Positions 1 to 8,034 of a DNA stretch of 32,555 nucleotides are shown piece after piece. Position numbers and translations under genes: made by a program. Each line of letters starts with the position of its first letter. The first letter of the stretch is position 1. Under the pieces are notes generated by a model that was not told the DNA's origin, made no database searches, and was given only the letters and a program-made list of their open reading frames with translations. This DNA is from an uncultured Pelagibacteraceae bacterium. Lineage in GTDB: Bacteria; Pseudomonadota; Alphaproteobacteria; Pelagibacterales; Pelagibacteraceae. The stretch lies in contig CACICY010000006.1 in NCBI GenBank assembly GCA_902585265.1, forward strand, positions 1 to 32,555. The letters run 5' to 3'.

Positions 1-1086
1 ATGGAGTATTTTCTTCCAATCGCACAAGTCGAAATTAATTTACTTTTTATATTTGGTCTAAGTTTAGTTGTCGGAATTTTATCTGGTTTGTTTGGAGTAG
101 GCGGTGGATTTTTGATGACACCTTTTTTAATTTTTTTAGGTGTACCTCCTATTTATGCAGTTCCGAATGAAGCTAGTAATATTTTAGGAACTTCTGTCTC
201 TGGGTCTACAACTCATTATCTTAAAGGAACACTTGATTATAAAATGGGTTTCATGATTGTAATTGGAGGAACTGTTGGAACAATACTTGGAATTATAACT
301 TTTTCATATTTCAAAGATATTGGAAAAATCAATGTAGTTATCTCCCTAGCTTATATGTACATCCTTGCAATTTTAGGAACCTTTATGCTTATTCAAGGAG
401 TGTCAGAAATTGATAAAGCAAGAAAAAAAATAACTGAAAGAAAAAAGTTGCATAAACATTATTGGATACATGGTCTCCCTTTAAGAATGCGTTTTAAAAA
501 GTCACAACTTTATGAAAGTGCATTTACACCAATAATAATAGGTCTGATAGTTGGTTTCATTGCTGCCATTATGGGTATAGGTGGTGCTTTTATTTTAGTA
601 CCAGCAATGATTTATATTATCGGAATGCCTACAAGATTAATCCCAGGAACTTCACTTTTTGTTACAATATTTATAAGTGCCATTGTAACAATTTTGCATG
701 CTTTAAATTATGGAACTATAGATTTAATTTTGGTTACTGTTTTAATTTTAGGTTCGATAATCGGTGTTCAGTTTGGTCAAAAAATTGGAGAAAAAATTGA
801 TAGCTCAGAATTTAAAACTATTTTAGCAATATTATTATTATTAGTTGGTATAGCAATTGCTTATGATACTTTTATTAAAGATGAAATAACAGTAATCACT
901 ATTGTTAATGGTACTAATAATTTAGGACCACTAAGTGAATTTATATTAAACTTTTCTAGAGATTTGCCAGTATTTTATGGTCTAACATCTGTACTTCTTG
1001 CTGTTGTTCTGGGTGTTGGAGCAGCAATGATTAGAAGAGTTTATTCTAATTGGGATGATAAAAGATTAGCAAAATTAAAAAAATAA
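1..1086 (+). CDS. TauE/SafE (TSUP, DUF81) family membrane protein, probable sulfite/sulfonate exporter
   Basis: This 361-residue polytopic membrane protein has the two-fold repeated layout of the TSUP family. Each half opens with a glycine-rich helix: GLFGVGGGF near residue 30 and AIMGIGGAF near residue 190. A charged cytoplasmic linker lies at about 135-165. The family moves sulfite, sulfoacetate and other small sulfur anions across the inner membrane. The neighbours SuyAB and Xsc both release sulfite, so sulfite export is the likely job, as described for TauE in sulfonate degraders. The start is taken at base 1 because the N-terminus (MEYFLPIAQ) looks like a natural start for this subfamily; a start further upstream cannot be excluded. 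It converges on suyB with no base between the two stop codons. Family is sure; substrate is inferred from context. Confidence 0.85.
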   Translation: MEYFLPIAQVEINLLFIFGLSLVVGILSGLFGVGGGFLMTPFLIFLGVPPIYAVPNEASNILGTSVSGSTTHYLKGTLDYKMGFMIVIGGTVGTILGIITFSYFKDIGKINVVISLAYMYILAILGTFMLIQGVSEIDKARKKITERKKLHKHYWIHGLPLRMRFKKSQLYESAFTPIIIGLIVGFIAAIMGIGGAFILVPAMIYIIGMPTRLIPGTSLFVTIFISAIVTILHALNYGTIDLILVTVLILGSIIGVQFGQKIGEKIDSSEFKTILAILLLLVGIAIAYDTFIKDEITVITIVNGTNNLGPLSEFILNFSRDLPVFYGLTSVLLAVVLGVGAAMIRRVYSNWDDKRLAKLKK

Positions 1087-2253
1087 TTAGGCGCTTCTAT
1101 ATAATTTAGTCATAACAAACTCTTTATGACCAAGAGCTTCAGCACAAGTTAATCTTCCATTAGCAACCCTTAAAGTTGATTTAATTAACTCATCTCCTGC
1201 TTGGCTTAAATTCATTTCTCTAGATAAAATTTTTGAAACGTCCACATCAATATGTTCACTCATAGTTTTTGCTGTAAGAGGATTTGCTGTTAATTTAATA
1301 ACTGGTTCAATAGGATTTCCTATAATATTCCCTTGTCCAGTTGGGAATAAATGTATATTAAACCCACCTGCGGCTTGCAAAGTAACACATTCTGCAGCAG
1401 CTGAAGATGTATCCATAAAATACAATCCTGCACCTTTTGTTGGTTCCTCAGCTGGCTCTAAAACGTCAATAAATTGACATCCTCCAATTTTCTGGAAATT
1501 ACCAAATGCTTTTTCTTCAATAGTAGTTAATCCACCAGCAATATTACCTGCAGTTGGTTGACTTTCTGATAAATCATCTGTTGCTTCTTTAAGAATGAAA
1601 TCATTGTAATCATTCCATGTCTTTTTAAACTTTGCTTGAGCTTCATGTGTCTTACCTCTTTTTTCACAAACTGTTTCAGCACCTGTAAGTTCAGAAGTTT
1701 CACCAAAGCATAAGTGAACACCCAAAGGTTCCAATTTATCCATTAGATTTCCAACTGTTGGATTAGATGCTAATCCTGATGTTGTATCAGACTCACCACA
1801 TTTTACTGAAATCCATAAATCACTCATCGGACACTCTTCTCTTTGTTTTTCAGAAGCCCACATTGAAAACTCTTGTGCTTTTTTTGAAACTTTAGCAATA
1901 GTATCTATATCTCCAACTCCTTCTATACTAAATCCTTCAACTGGTTTGCCAGTTGTTGCAATTGCATCAACAATCCTTTTTGTCCATTTAGGTTCAATAC
2001 CTACAACTATAACAGCTGCAACATTAGGATTTTTCCCTGTACCAATCATTGTTCTAAAATGAAGTTCTAAATCTGCACCAAACTGCAGTCGCCCATAAGA
2101 GTGAGGTAGAGCTATTGTACCTTTAATGTTATTTGCTACTGCTTCTGCACATGCATTTGATATATCATCTACAGGAAGAATAATTACGTGATTACGTGTT
2201 CCTGCACGATCATTTTCTCTTTTATATCCTAAAAAACTCTTTGGTATTTCCAT
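1087..2253 (-). CDS. suyB: (2R)-3-sulfolactate sulfo-lyase, large (beta) subunit; UxaA/altronate dehydratase family
   Basis: This 388-residue protein belongs to the UxaA/GarD hydro-lyase superfamily. Visible family marks are [14 protein letters not shown] near the N-terminus, [20 protein letters not shown] near residue 150, and [11 protein letters not shown] in the C-terminal third. The CGESDTTSG block with its conserved Cys is typical of this lyase core. With SuyA it would split sulfolactate into pyruvate and sulfite in the cytoplasm. The SuyB assignment, rather than altronate or galactarate dehydratase, rests on the adjacent small SAF-type subunit, the neighbouring xsc, the sulfite exporter and the absence of uronate genes. 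It starts three bases after the suyA stop, so the two are an operon. A hydro-lyase for another hydroxy acid remains the main alternative. Confidence 0.85.
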   Translation of the reverse strand: MEIPKSFLGYKRENDRAGTRNHVIILPVDDISNACAEAVANNIKGTIALPHSYGRLQFGADLELHFRTMIGTGKNPNVAAVIVVGIEPKWTKRIVDAIATTGKPVEGFSIEGVGDIDTIAKVSKKAQEFSMWASEKQREECPMSDLWISVKCGESDTTSGLASNPTVGNLMDKLEPLGVHLCFGETSELTGAETVCEKRGKTHEAQAKFKKTWNDYNDFILKEATDDLSESQPTAGNIAGGLTTIEEKAFGNFQKIGGCQFIDVLEPAEEPTKGAGLYFMDTSSAAAECVTLQAAGGFNIHLFPTGQGNIIGNPIEPVIKLTANPLTAKTMSEHIDVDVSKILSREMNLSQAGDELIKSTLRVANGRLTCAEALGHKEFVMTKLYRSA

Positions 2254-2256
2254 TTA

Positions 2257-2544
2257 TTACCACTTTTTTGTTTTTACGTTATGAACATGAACATGTTCAC
2301 CTTTTTTAATTTTTTTAACCACTTTCCCAATATCATGTCCATATTTCAAAATAGTATCACCTTCATTTAGATCTGCCATTGCAATCTTATGACCTAATGG
2401 TATTTCGTCTTTTGATTGTATTGAAACAGACTTATCGTTTTCCATTATCCAACAATTACAATCTTGTTCTGGGGTTATTTTCTCTATAACAACTACGCCA
2501 ACGTTGTCTTTTTCATCATGTATTATTATATCAGTATTTGACAT
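2257..2544 (-). CDS. suyA: (2R)-3-sulfolactate sulfo-lyase, small (alpha) subunit; SAF domain
   Basis: This 95-residue protein has the SAF-domain look of small UxaA-type subunits, with the signature GHKIAMADLNEGDTILKYG near residues 50-68 and a His-rich tail (GEHVHVHNVKT). The open frame runs upstream to 2697, but the extra residues are low-quality, Cys/Phe-rich and overlap the xsc start. The ATG whose complement is at 2542-2544 gives the normal family length and begins MSNTDIIIHDE. SuyA and SuyB form one enzyme that cleaves the C-S bond of sulfolactate. It is the first gene of a suyA-suyB transcript that diverges from xsc across a 90-base gap. It could instead be the small subunit of another UxaA-type lyase. 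Confidence 0.85.
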   Translation of the reverse strand: MSNTDIIIHDEKDNVGVVVIEKITPEQDCNCWIMENDKSVSIQSKDEIPLGHKIAMADLNEGDTILKYGHDIGKVVKKIKKGEHVHVHNVKTKKW

Positions 2545-2577
2545 TGTGACGATTTCTTTATTTGAAATTCGCTCAAT

Positions 2578-2605
2578 CTTATATATTAATCGGGCACTTT
2601 GACAA
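2578..2605 (-). promoter_or_regulatory. Candidate sigma-70 promoter for suyAB
   Basis: Read on the minus strand, TTGTCA (complement at 2600-2605) is followed after 16 bases by TATAAG (complement at 2578-2583). This would place transcription start near 2571, about 27 bases before the suyA ATG. A small inverted repeat, ATTTC-7-GAAAT (2552-2568), lies between the -10 element and the start and could be an operator. In such AT-rich DNA these matches are only suggestive. Confidence 0.35.
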
Positions 2606-2634
2606 TTAAAAAAAAGAATTAGAAAGGCTGAACC

Positions 2635-4416
2635 ATGACAAAAATGACAACTGAAGAAGCATTTATAAAAGTTCTTCAAATGCACGGAATTGAACACTCG
2701 TTTGGAATAATAGGATCAGCTTTTATGGCAATATCTGATTTGTTTCCTAAGGCAGGAATTACTTTTTGGGACGTTGCTCATGAGACCAATGGTGGTTTAA
2801 TTGCAGACGGATACACAAGAGCAACTGGAAAAATGTCAATGGTGATTGCTCAAAATGGGCCAGGAATTACTGGATTAGTTACACCAATTAAAACAGCTTA
2901 CTGGAACCACACACCTTTATTATTAGTTACTCCTCAAGCAGCAAATAAAACTATGGGTCAAGGTGGTTTTCAAGAAGTAGAACAGATGAATTTATTTAAA
3001 GATATGGTTTGCTATCAAGAAGAAGTGAGAGACCCTTCAAGAATGGCAGAGGTATTAAATAGAGTTATAGAAAAAGCATTTAGAGGTTCTGCACCAGCCC
3101 AAATAAATGTACCAAGGGATTACTGGACACAAGTAATAGATATTGAATTACCACCAATTGTAAGATTTGAAAGACAAGGTGGAGGAAAAGTAGCAATTGA
3201 AAAAGCTGCTAAGCTTTTATCTGATGCAAAATTCCCAGTTATATTATCTGGTGCGGGTGTAGTAATTGGTAATGCAATTGATGAATGTAAAAAGTTAGCT
3301 GAGAAGTTAGATGCTCCAGTATGCAATGGATATCAACATAATGATAGTTTTCCAGGAAGTCATCCTTTAGCAGTAGGACCATTGGGATACAATGGATCTA
3401 AAGCTGGAATGGAATTAATTTCAAAAGCAGATGTTGTTTTAGCCTTAGGAACAAGATTAAATCCATTTTCAACTTTACCTGGATACGGTATTGATTATTG
3501 GCCAAAAGACGCAACTATTATTCAAGTAGACATGAATCCAGATAGAATTGGTCTCACAAAAAAGGTTACGGTAGGCATTTGTGGGGATGCAAAGATGGTT
3601 TCACAGCAAATTTTAGAAAAGCTATCATCAACAGCTGGAGATCATGGTAGAGATGAAAGAAAAAATATAATTCATCAAACAAAATCTGCATGGTTACAAA
3701 CTCTTACAGGTTTAGATCATGAAGATGATGATCCAGGAACTGTATGGAATAAAGAAGCTAGAGAAAGAGATTCAGATAGAATGTCACCTAGACAAGCTTG
3801 GAGAGCAATACAGGCTGGTATGCCCGATGATGTAATTATTTCAAGTGATATTGGAAACAATTGTGCAATTGGTAATGCATATCCAACATTTGAGAAACCT
3901 AGAAAATATTTAGCGCCAGGACTGTTTGGACCATGTGGGTATGGCTTTCCATCAATTTTAGGAGCTAAAATTGGTTGCCCAAATACTCCTGTAATAGGTT
4001 TTGCTGGTGATGGTGCGTTTGGCATAAGTATGAACGAAATGAGTTCTTGTGCCAGAGAAGAATGGCCAGCGATAACTATGGTAATATTTAGAAATTATCA
4101 ATGGGGTGCAGAAAAAAGAAATTCTATTTTATGGTTTGATGACAATTTTATTGGAACAGAATTAGACCCAGAATTAAGTTATGCCAAAGTTGCAAATGCA
4201 TGTGGTTTAAAAGGTGTTGCGGTTAAAACAATGGAAGAAACCACTAAAGCAATTAAACAATCATGCGAAGATCAAAAAAAAGGAATAACAACATTTATAG
4301 AGGTTATTTTAAATCAAGAATTAGGAGAGCCATTTAGAAGGGATGCTATGAAAAAGCCTGTAGAAGTAGCCGGTATAAATAAAGCAGACATGAAACCTCA
4401 AAAAGGTTTAAATTAG
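2635..4416 (+). CDS. xsc: Sulfoacetaldehyde acetyltransferase (TPP-dependent)
   Basis: This 593-residue thiamine-diphosphate enzyme matches Xsc in length and in several stretches I recognise: GIEHSFGIIGSA near residue 18, FWDVAHETNGG with the TPP-activating Glu at E50, WNHTPLLLVTPQAANK, GQGGFQEVEQM and CYQEEVRDPSR. The TPP/Mg motif begins at G458-D459-G460 and continues to FRNYQWGAEKRN. The reaction is sulfoacetaldehyde plus phosphate to acetyl phosphate plus sulfite. This feeds acetyl-CoA through Pta, which is not in the window. It is transcribed divergently from suyAB. The start chosen is the first ATG of MTKMTTEEAF; the internal ATG at 2644 is an equally plausible start. Acetolactate synthase was considered, but the HETNGG and QAANK blocks favour Xsc. 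No sulfoacetaldehyde-forming enzyme (Tpa, TauXY, ComDE) is visible here. Confidence 0.95.
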   Translation: MTKMTTEEAFIKVLQMHGIEHSFGIIGSAFMAISDLFPKAGITFWDVAHETNGGLIADGYTRATGKMSMVIAQNGPGITGLVTPIKTAYWNHTPLLLVTPQAANKTMGQGGFQEVEQMNLFKDMVCYQEEVRDPSRMAEVLNRVIEKAFRGSAPAQINVPRDYWTQVIDIELPPIVRFERQGGGKVAIEKAAKLLSDAKFPVILSGAGVVIGNAIDECKKLAEKLDAPVCNGYQHNDSFPGSHPLAVGPLGYNGSKAGMELISKADVVLALGTRLNPFSTLPGYGIDYWPKDATIIQVDMNPDRIGLTKKVTVGICGDAKMVSQQILEKLSSTAGDHGRDERKNIIHQTKSAWLQTLTGLDHEDDDPGTVWNKEARERDSDRMSPRQAWRAIQAGMPDDVIISSDIGNNCAIGNAYPTFEKPRKYLAPGLFGPCGYGFPSILGAKIGCPNTPVIGFAGDGAFGISMNEMSSCAREEWPAITMVIFRNYQWGAEKRNSILWFDDNFIGTELDPELSYAKVANACGLKGVAVKTMEETTKAIKQSCEDQKKGITTFIEVILNQELGEPFRRDAMKKPVEVAGINKADMKPQKGLN

Positions 4417-4466
4417 ATAAATAAATTTAACTTCTTAAAATCATTATAAATCTATATATTTAATTC

Positions 4467-4856
4467 ATGGATCAAAATGATATAAAAATTGGATCAAATC
4501 GAAGTTTTGGAATTGTATTTTTTATTGTTTTTTTAATTATTTCAATCTATCCAATGCTTAATAGTGAGAATATTAGAATTTGGTCTTTAATAATTTCCTT
4601 TATTTTTTTTGTATTAGGATTATTAAACTCAAAACTATTAAATCCATTAAATAAAATTTGGTTTAAATTTGGTTTATTTTTAGGAAAAATTATTTCACCG
4701 GTTATAATGGGAGTTATATTTTTCTTTGTTGTGACACCTATTGCATTATTAATGAAATTATTACAAAAAGATTTGCTTAATTTAAAATTTAACAAAAACA
4801 AAACCTATTGGATTGAAAAATCAGGCCCTAAAAGTAAAATGAAAAATCAATTTTAA
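4467..4856 (+). CDS. SxtJ-family membrane protein
   Basis: This 129-residue protein has four hydrophobic segments, at about residues 13-30, 37-55, 63-78 and 80-97, and a basic hydrophilic tail (about 100-129). The order of this small membrane protein, a DUF5989 miniprotein and a NodU/TobZ-type carbamoyltransferase is a known conserved arrangement, and SxtJ is the name used in saxitoxin clusters. Its biochemical role is not established; it may anchor or assist the carbamoyltransferase at the membrane. It is separated by three bases from the miniprotein downstream, so the genes are almost certainly cotranscribed. Codon use and base composition match the neighbours. Confidence 0.75.
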   Translation: MDQNDIKIGSNRSFGIVFFIVFLIISIYPMLNSENIRIWSLIISFIFFVLGLLNSKLLNPLNKIWFKFGLFLGKIISPVIMGVIFFFVVTPIALLMKLLQKDLLNLKFNKNKTYWIEKSGPKSKMKNQF

Positions 4857-4859
4857 TTT

Positions 4860-5009
4860 ATGAGTTTTATAAAAGAATTCTGGGAATTTTTAAAAGTAAG
4901 AAAAAAATATTGGTTGCTACCAATTATATTGGTACTTGTTTTATTTGGTGGTTTAATTGTACTTAGCCAAGGTTCAGCGGTCGCACCATTTATATATACA
5001 ATTTTTTAA
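4860..5009 (+). CDS. DUF5989-family single-span membrane miniprotein
   Basis: This 49-residue gene lies between the SxtJ-like gene and the carbamoyltransferase. The protein begins MSFIKEFWEFLKVRKKYW, continues with one hydrophobic helix (about residues 19-36), and ends GSAVAPFIYTIF. This is the characteristic DUF5989 pattern of a basic amphipathic N-terminus, one membrane span and a conserved SxVAPFIYT tail. The ATG is three bases after the SxtJ stop, and its TAA directly abuts the GTG of the carbamoyltransferase, which points to translational coupling. Function is unknown; the consistent partnership suggests a membrane adaptor for the carbamoyltransferase. Confidence 0.85.
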   Translation: MSFIKEFWEFLKVRKKYWLLPIILVLVLFGGLIVLSQGSAVAPFIYTIF

Positions 5010-6848
5010 GTGAGTTCAATTTTAGGAATTTCAGCATTTTATCATGATAGTGCTGCTTGCGTATTAATAAATGGCAAAATTATTGCTGCTGCACAAGAAG
5101 AAAGATTTACTAGAATAAAACATGATTCAAACTATCCACATAATGCAATAGAATTTGTTTTAAATCATGCAAATTTAAAATTGAACGAAGTTGATCAAAT
5201 AATATTTTTTGAAAAACCTTTTTTAAAATTTGAAAGATTGCTAGAGACTTATGTTGCATTTGCACCAAAAGGTTTTGTTTCTTTTTCAAAAGCAATGCCA
5301 ATATGGATTAAGGAAAAATTATTTCAAAAAAATCTGATTCAAAATAAATTAAAAAATCATGATGAGAGTTATAATAAAAAAAAAGAAAATATCTATTTTT
5401 CAGATCATCATTTAAGTCACGCTGCAAGTGCTTTTTTTCCATCTCCATTTAATGAAGCTGTTGTGATAACCGCAGATGGTGTAGGAGAATGGGCTACAAC
5501 AACTGTTGCAGTTGGTAAAAATAATAATCTTGTGATAAAAAAAGAAATTCATTTTCCACATTCTCTTGGACTACTGTATTCAGCATTCACATATTACACA
5601 GGTTTCAAAGTAAATAGTGGTGAATATAAATTAATGGGTTTAGCTCCATACGGTAAACCAAATTATGTAAAAGAAATTTTAAAAATTATTGATATTAAAG
5701 ATGATGGAACTTTCAGACTTGATCAAAGTTATTTTAACTATGCTACAGGTTTAACCATGACTAATAAAAAATTTGATGATTTATTTGGACAAATACCGAG
5801 AGATCCTAAAACTGATAAATTAACTCAATTCCATATGGATATTGCATCCTCCATACAAAAAGTGACCGAAGATATAATGCTTAAATTATCTAAATCAGTA
5901 CAAAAAGAGTATGGTTTAAAAAATTTATGTCTCGCGGGCGGAGTTGCTTTAAACTGTGTAGCAAATGGAAAGATACTTAAAGAAAAAATTTTTGAAAATA
6001 TTTGGGTACAGCCAGCGGCTGGAGATGCGGGCGGTGCATTGGGTGCCGCTTTAGCTTTATGGCATATAGATCAAAATAATCCAAGAGTGATCAATGAAAA
6101 TGATGATATGTCTGGATCTTATTTAGGACCAGAATATTCTGAGGACCAAATAAAAAAAGAGTTACAACGTATGGGCGCTAAATTTGAAACATTAAATGAA
6201 GAAGAAATTATTAATAGAACATCTAGAGATTTATCCGAAGGTCATGCTGTTGGATGGTTCCAAGGTAGAATGGAATTTGGACCTCGTGCTTTAGGAGGTA
6301 GATCAATATTAGGTGATCCAAGATCTCCGAGTATGCAAAAAAATTTAAATTTAAAGGTAAAATACAGAGAAAGTTTTAGACCATTTGCACCATCTATTTT
6401 ATCTGATGATTTAAATGATTGGTTTGAGATGGAGTCGGTCTCACCCTATATGTTAATGGTTGCCAATCTAAGAAAAGAGAAATGTATTCTAATGTCTGAA
6501 GAAGATGAAAAATTATTTGGTATTGAAAAACTAAACGTGAAAAGATCATCTGTCCCTGCAATTACACATGTAGATTATTCAGCAAGAATTCAAACAGTTC
6601 ATAAAAATACAAATCCAAAATATTATAAATTAATTTCTAAATTTAAAGAAATCACAGGATGTCCAATTTTAGTAAACACATCGTTTAATGTTAGGGGAGA
6701 ACCAATAGTTAATACTCCAGAGGATGCATTTAATTGTTTTATGGGAACAGATTTAGACAAATTGATCATTGGTAATTGCTACTTAGATAAAAAGAAACAA
6801 AATAAAAGTTTAAAAAAAGATTATATCGATAAATTTGAATTAGACTAA
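5010..6848 (+). CDS. Carbamoyltransferase, NodU/CmcH/TobZ family
   Basis: This 612-residue protein has the two-part structure of O-carbamoyltransferases. The N-terminal Kae1/YrdC-like half begins GISAFYHDSAACVL and carries AAAQEERFTRIKHD, the metal-binding SDHHLSHAASAFFPSPF near residue 132, and ITADGVGEWATT. The C-terminal half carries AVGWFQGRMEFGPRALGGRS near 412 and RESFRPFAPSI near 451, blocks expected for carbamoyl-phosphate/ATP handling. The family carbamoylates hydroxyls of sugars or natural products via carbamoyl-adenylate. Here no antibiotic or Nod-factor genes are present, so a surface glycan or lipid is the likelier acceptor. Translation begins at GTG immediately after the upstream TAA. 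The 3' end overlaps the convergent SGNH gene by four bases (CTAA supplies both stops). Confidence 0.92.
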   Translation: MSSILGISAFYHDSAACVLINGKIIAAAQEERFTRIKHDSNYPHNAIEFVLNHANLKLNEVDQIIFFEKPFLKFERLLETYVAFAPKGFVSFSKAMPIWIKEKLFQKNLIQNKLKNHDESYNKKKENIYFSDHHLSHAASAFFPSPFNEAVVITADGVGEWATTTVAVGKNNNLVIKKEIHFPHSLGLLYSAFTYYTGFKVNSGEYKLMGLAPYGKPNYVKEILKIIDIKDDGTFRLDQSYFNYATGLTMTNKKFDDLFGQIPRDPKTDKLTQFHMDIASSIQKVTEDIMLKLSKSVQKEYGLKNLCLAGGVALNCVANGKILKEKIFENIWVQPAAGDAGGALGAALALWHIDQNNPRVINENDDMSGSYLGPEYSEDQIKKELQRMGAKFETLNEEEIINRTSRDLSEGHAVGWFQGRMEFGPRALGGRSILGDPRSPSMQKNLNLKVKYRESFRPFAPSILSDDLNDWFEMESVSPYMLMVANLRKEKCILMSEEDEKLFGIEKLNVKRSSVPAITHVDYSARIQTVHKNTNPKYYKLISKFKEITGCPILVNTSFNVRGEPIVNTPEDAFNCFMGTDLDKLIIGNCYLDKKKQNKSLKKDYIDKFELD

Positions 6849-7969
6849 AATTTTAAAGTTTCTAATACTTTATCTTTAACAAGAGAAGTGCCATTTGAGT
6901 TCCAATGAATGTCTCCATAAATAAAGTTATTAAAAATAAAATCTCTTTTATTTTCTTTTTGAAATTTATCGTAAACACTTAAAAAATTTATCTCATATTT
7001 TTTTGAAAAATTTTTCCAATAAATCTCATGATATTCATCACCATAAAATATTTGAGTTGGCCAAGGATATACAATTAATGTAGATTCTATATTATTTTCT
7101 TTGAGTAATTCAAAAAGCTTTTTTAAGTATTTTTCGGATTGTAAAAGTCCTATTTTTACTTCATTAAATTTGTCCTCATCAAAGGTCCAAAATCCTCTGT
7201 CTATATGTGTCATTCTATGAAACATAACATCGTCTCTTTTAGTTTCAAAAAAACCTGTATTTAGATCCTTAGAAGTTTTAATTTTCAACTTTATATAATT
7301 TTTTGTTAATTCAGTACGGTCAGATAAAATATTTAAAAATCTGAATATTGTGGAATTATCTCTTAAAAATCTTCCAACAGAGTAAAAAATTTTTTTTGGT
7401 AATGGTCTATTTTTTGTTTCTTCATATGTCAAAATATTACCTTCATCATCAAATTTTATGAACATTTCATCATAAATATCAGATACATCCAAAAAAACTA
7501 AAGCCTGATCAAATTTGAAACCTTCATCAATATAATATTTTGTCTTCTTATAATATATACTTGGTGAATAGGACCCTACTGCAGAATTTAAAATTTCAAA
7601 TTTAATTCCTAGTTGACTTTCTAATTGTCCAGCTAGAGTATCTTTATAATTAAGACCAGATCCTTCAATGAAAGAATCACCAATTAATAATATTCTTTTT
7701 TTTTCTGGATTTACTTTGTTTATAATTCTTTTTTCTTTATCTCTAAAACCTATTGAATTGGTGATTAATCTTTGTTTTATTTTTCCACCCCATATTTCAA
7801 ACTGATCAGTATTAGGAAGTAAATCGTGGTGATATATTTTTGATGGAACTCTCCACCATTTTTTCTCCCAAGCGACGTTTTCCCAATATCTTGTTTTTTT
7901 TAAAACAAGATTACTTAATATAATATCTATAGATAGGGCTATGATTAAAATTAATAAAATTTTTTTCAT
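6845..7969 (-). CDS. Membrane-anchored SGNH/GDSL hydrolase-like protein
   Basis: This 374-residue protein has one N-terminal hydrophobic helix (about residues 3-23), a signal anchor or uncleaved signal. The rest is an SGNH-like fold: ILLIGDSFIEGSG (block I with the nucleophile Ser, about residues 93-105), NSAVGSYSP (block II Gly, about 128-136) and GDIHWNSNGT (block V Asp and His, near 355). The usual block III Asn is not obvious; the matching stretch reads FLDVSDIYDE. Such proteins act in the periplasm as O-acetyl esterases or transferases on glycans. Convergent overlap with the carbamoyltransferase, and a recurring association of such genes with the SxtJ/DUF5989 cassette, suggest both modify the same envelope molecule. 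Substrate unknown. Confidence 0.7.
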   Translation of the reverse strand: MKKILLILIIALSIDIILSNLVLKKTRYWENVAWEKKWWRVPSKIYHHDLLPNTDQFEIWGGKIKQRLITNSIGFRDKEKRIINKVNPEKKRILLIGDSFIEGSGLNYKDTLAGQLESQLGIKFEILNSAVGSYSPSIYYKKTKYYIDEGFKFDQALVFLDVSDIYDEMFIKFDDEGNILTYEETKNRPLPKKIFYSVGRFLRDNSTIFRFLNILSDRTELTKNYIKLKIKTSKDLNTGFFETKRDDVMFHRMTHIDRGFWTFDEDKFNEVKIGLLQSEKYLKKLFELLKENNIESTLIVYPWPTQIFYGDEYHEIYWKNFSKKYEINFLSVYDKFQKENKRDFIFNNFIYGDIHWNSNGTSLVKDKVLETLKF

Positions 7970-7999
7970 AAAAATATGTTTATTAAATCTTGATTACTA

Positions 8000-8005
8000 T
8001 ATAAT
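8000..8005 (+). promoter_or_regulatory. Candidate -10 box upstream of the desaturase gene
   Basis: A perfect TATAAT lies 29 bases before the desaturase ATG, in the 65-base divergent gap between the SGNH gene and the desaturase gene. No convincing -35 hexamer is seen 17 bases upstream (TGTTTA), so this is a weak call in AT-rich sequence. Confidence 0.25.
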
Positions 8006-8034
8006 TTATATACAATAGTTAAATTACTTTAATT

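Noticed and set aside
1087..2544. Altronate or galactarate dehydratase as identity for the UxaA pair
   Set aside because: No uronate genes nearby; xsc and a sulfite-type exporter point to sulfolactate sulfo-lyase, though biochemical proof is lacking.
2545..2697. N-terminal extension of the suyA frame
   Set aside because: The extra residues are Cys/Phe-rich, overlap the xsc start and make the protein far longer than the small UxaA-type subunit; the internal ATG at 2544 fits better.
3717..4025. Antisense open frame within xsc
   Set aside because: It is complementary to the conserved TPP-binding region of Xsc and shows no recognisable protein features.
2635..4416. Acetolactate synthase as identity for the TPP enzyme
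   Set aside because: The HETNGG, PQAANK and CYQEEVRDPSR stretches are those of sulfoacetaldehyde acetyltransferase, and there is no small regulatory subunit.
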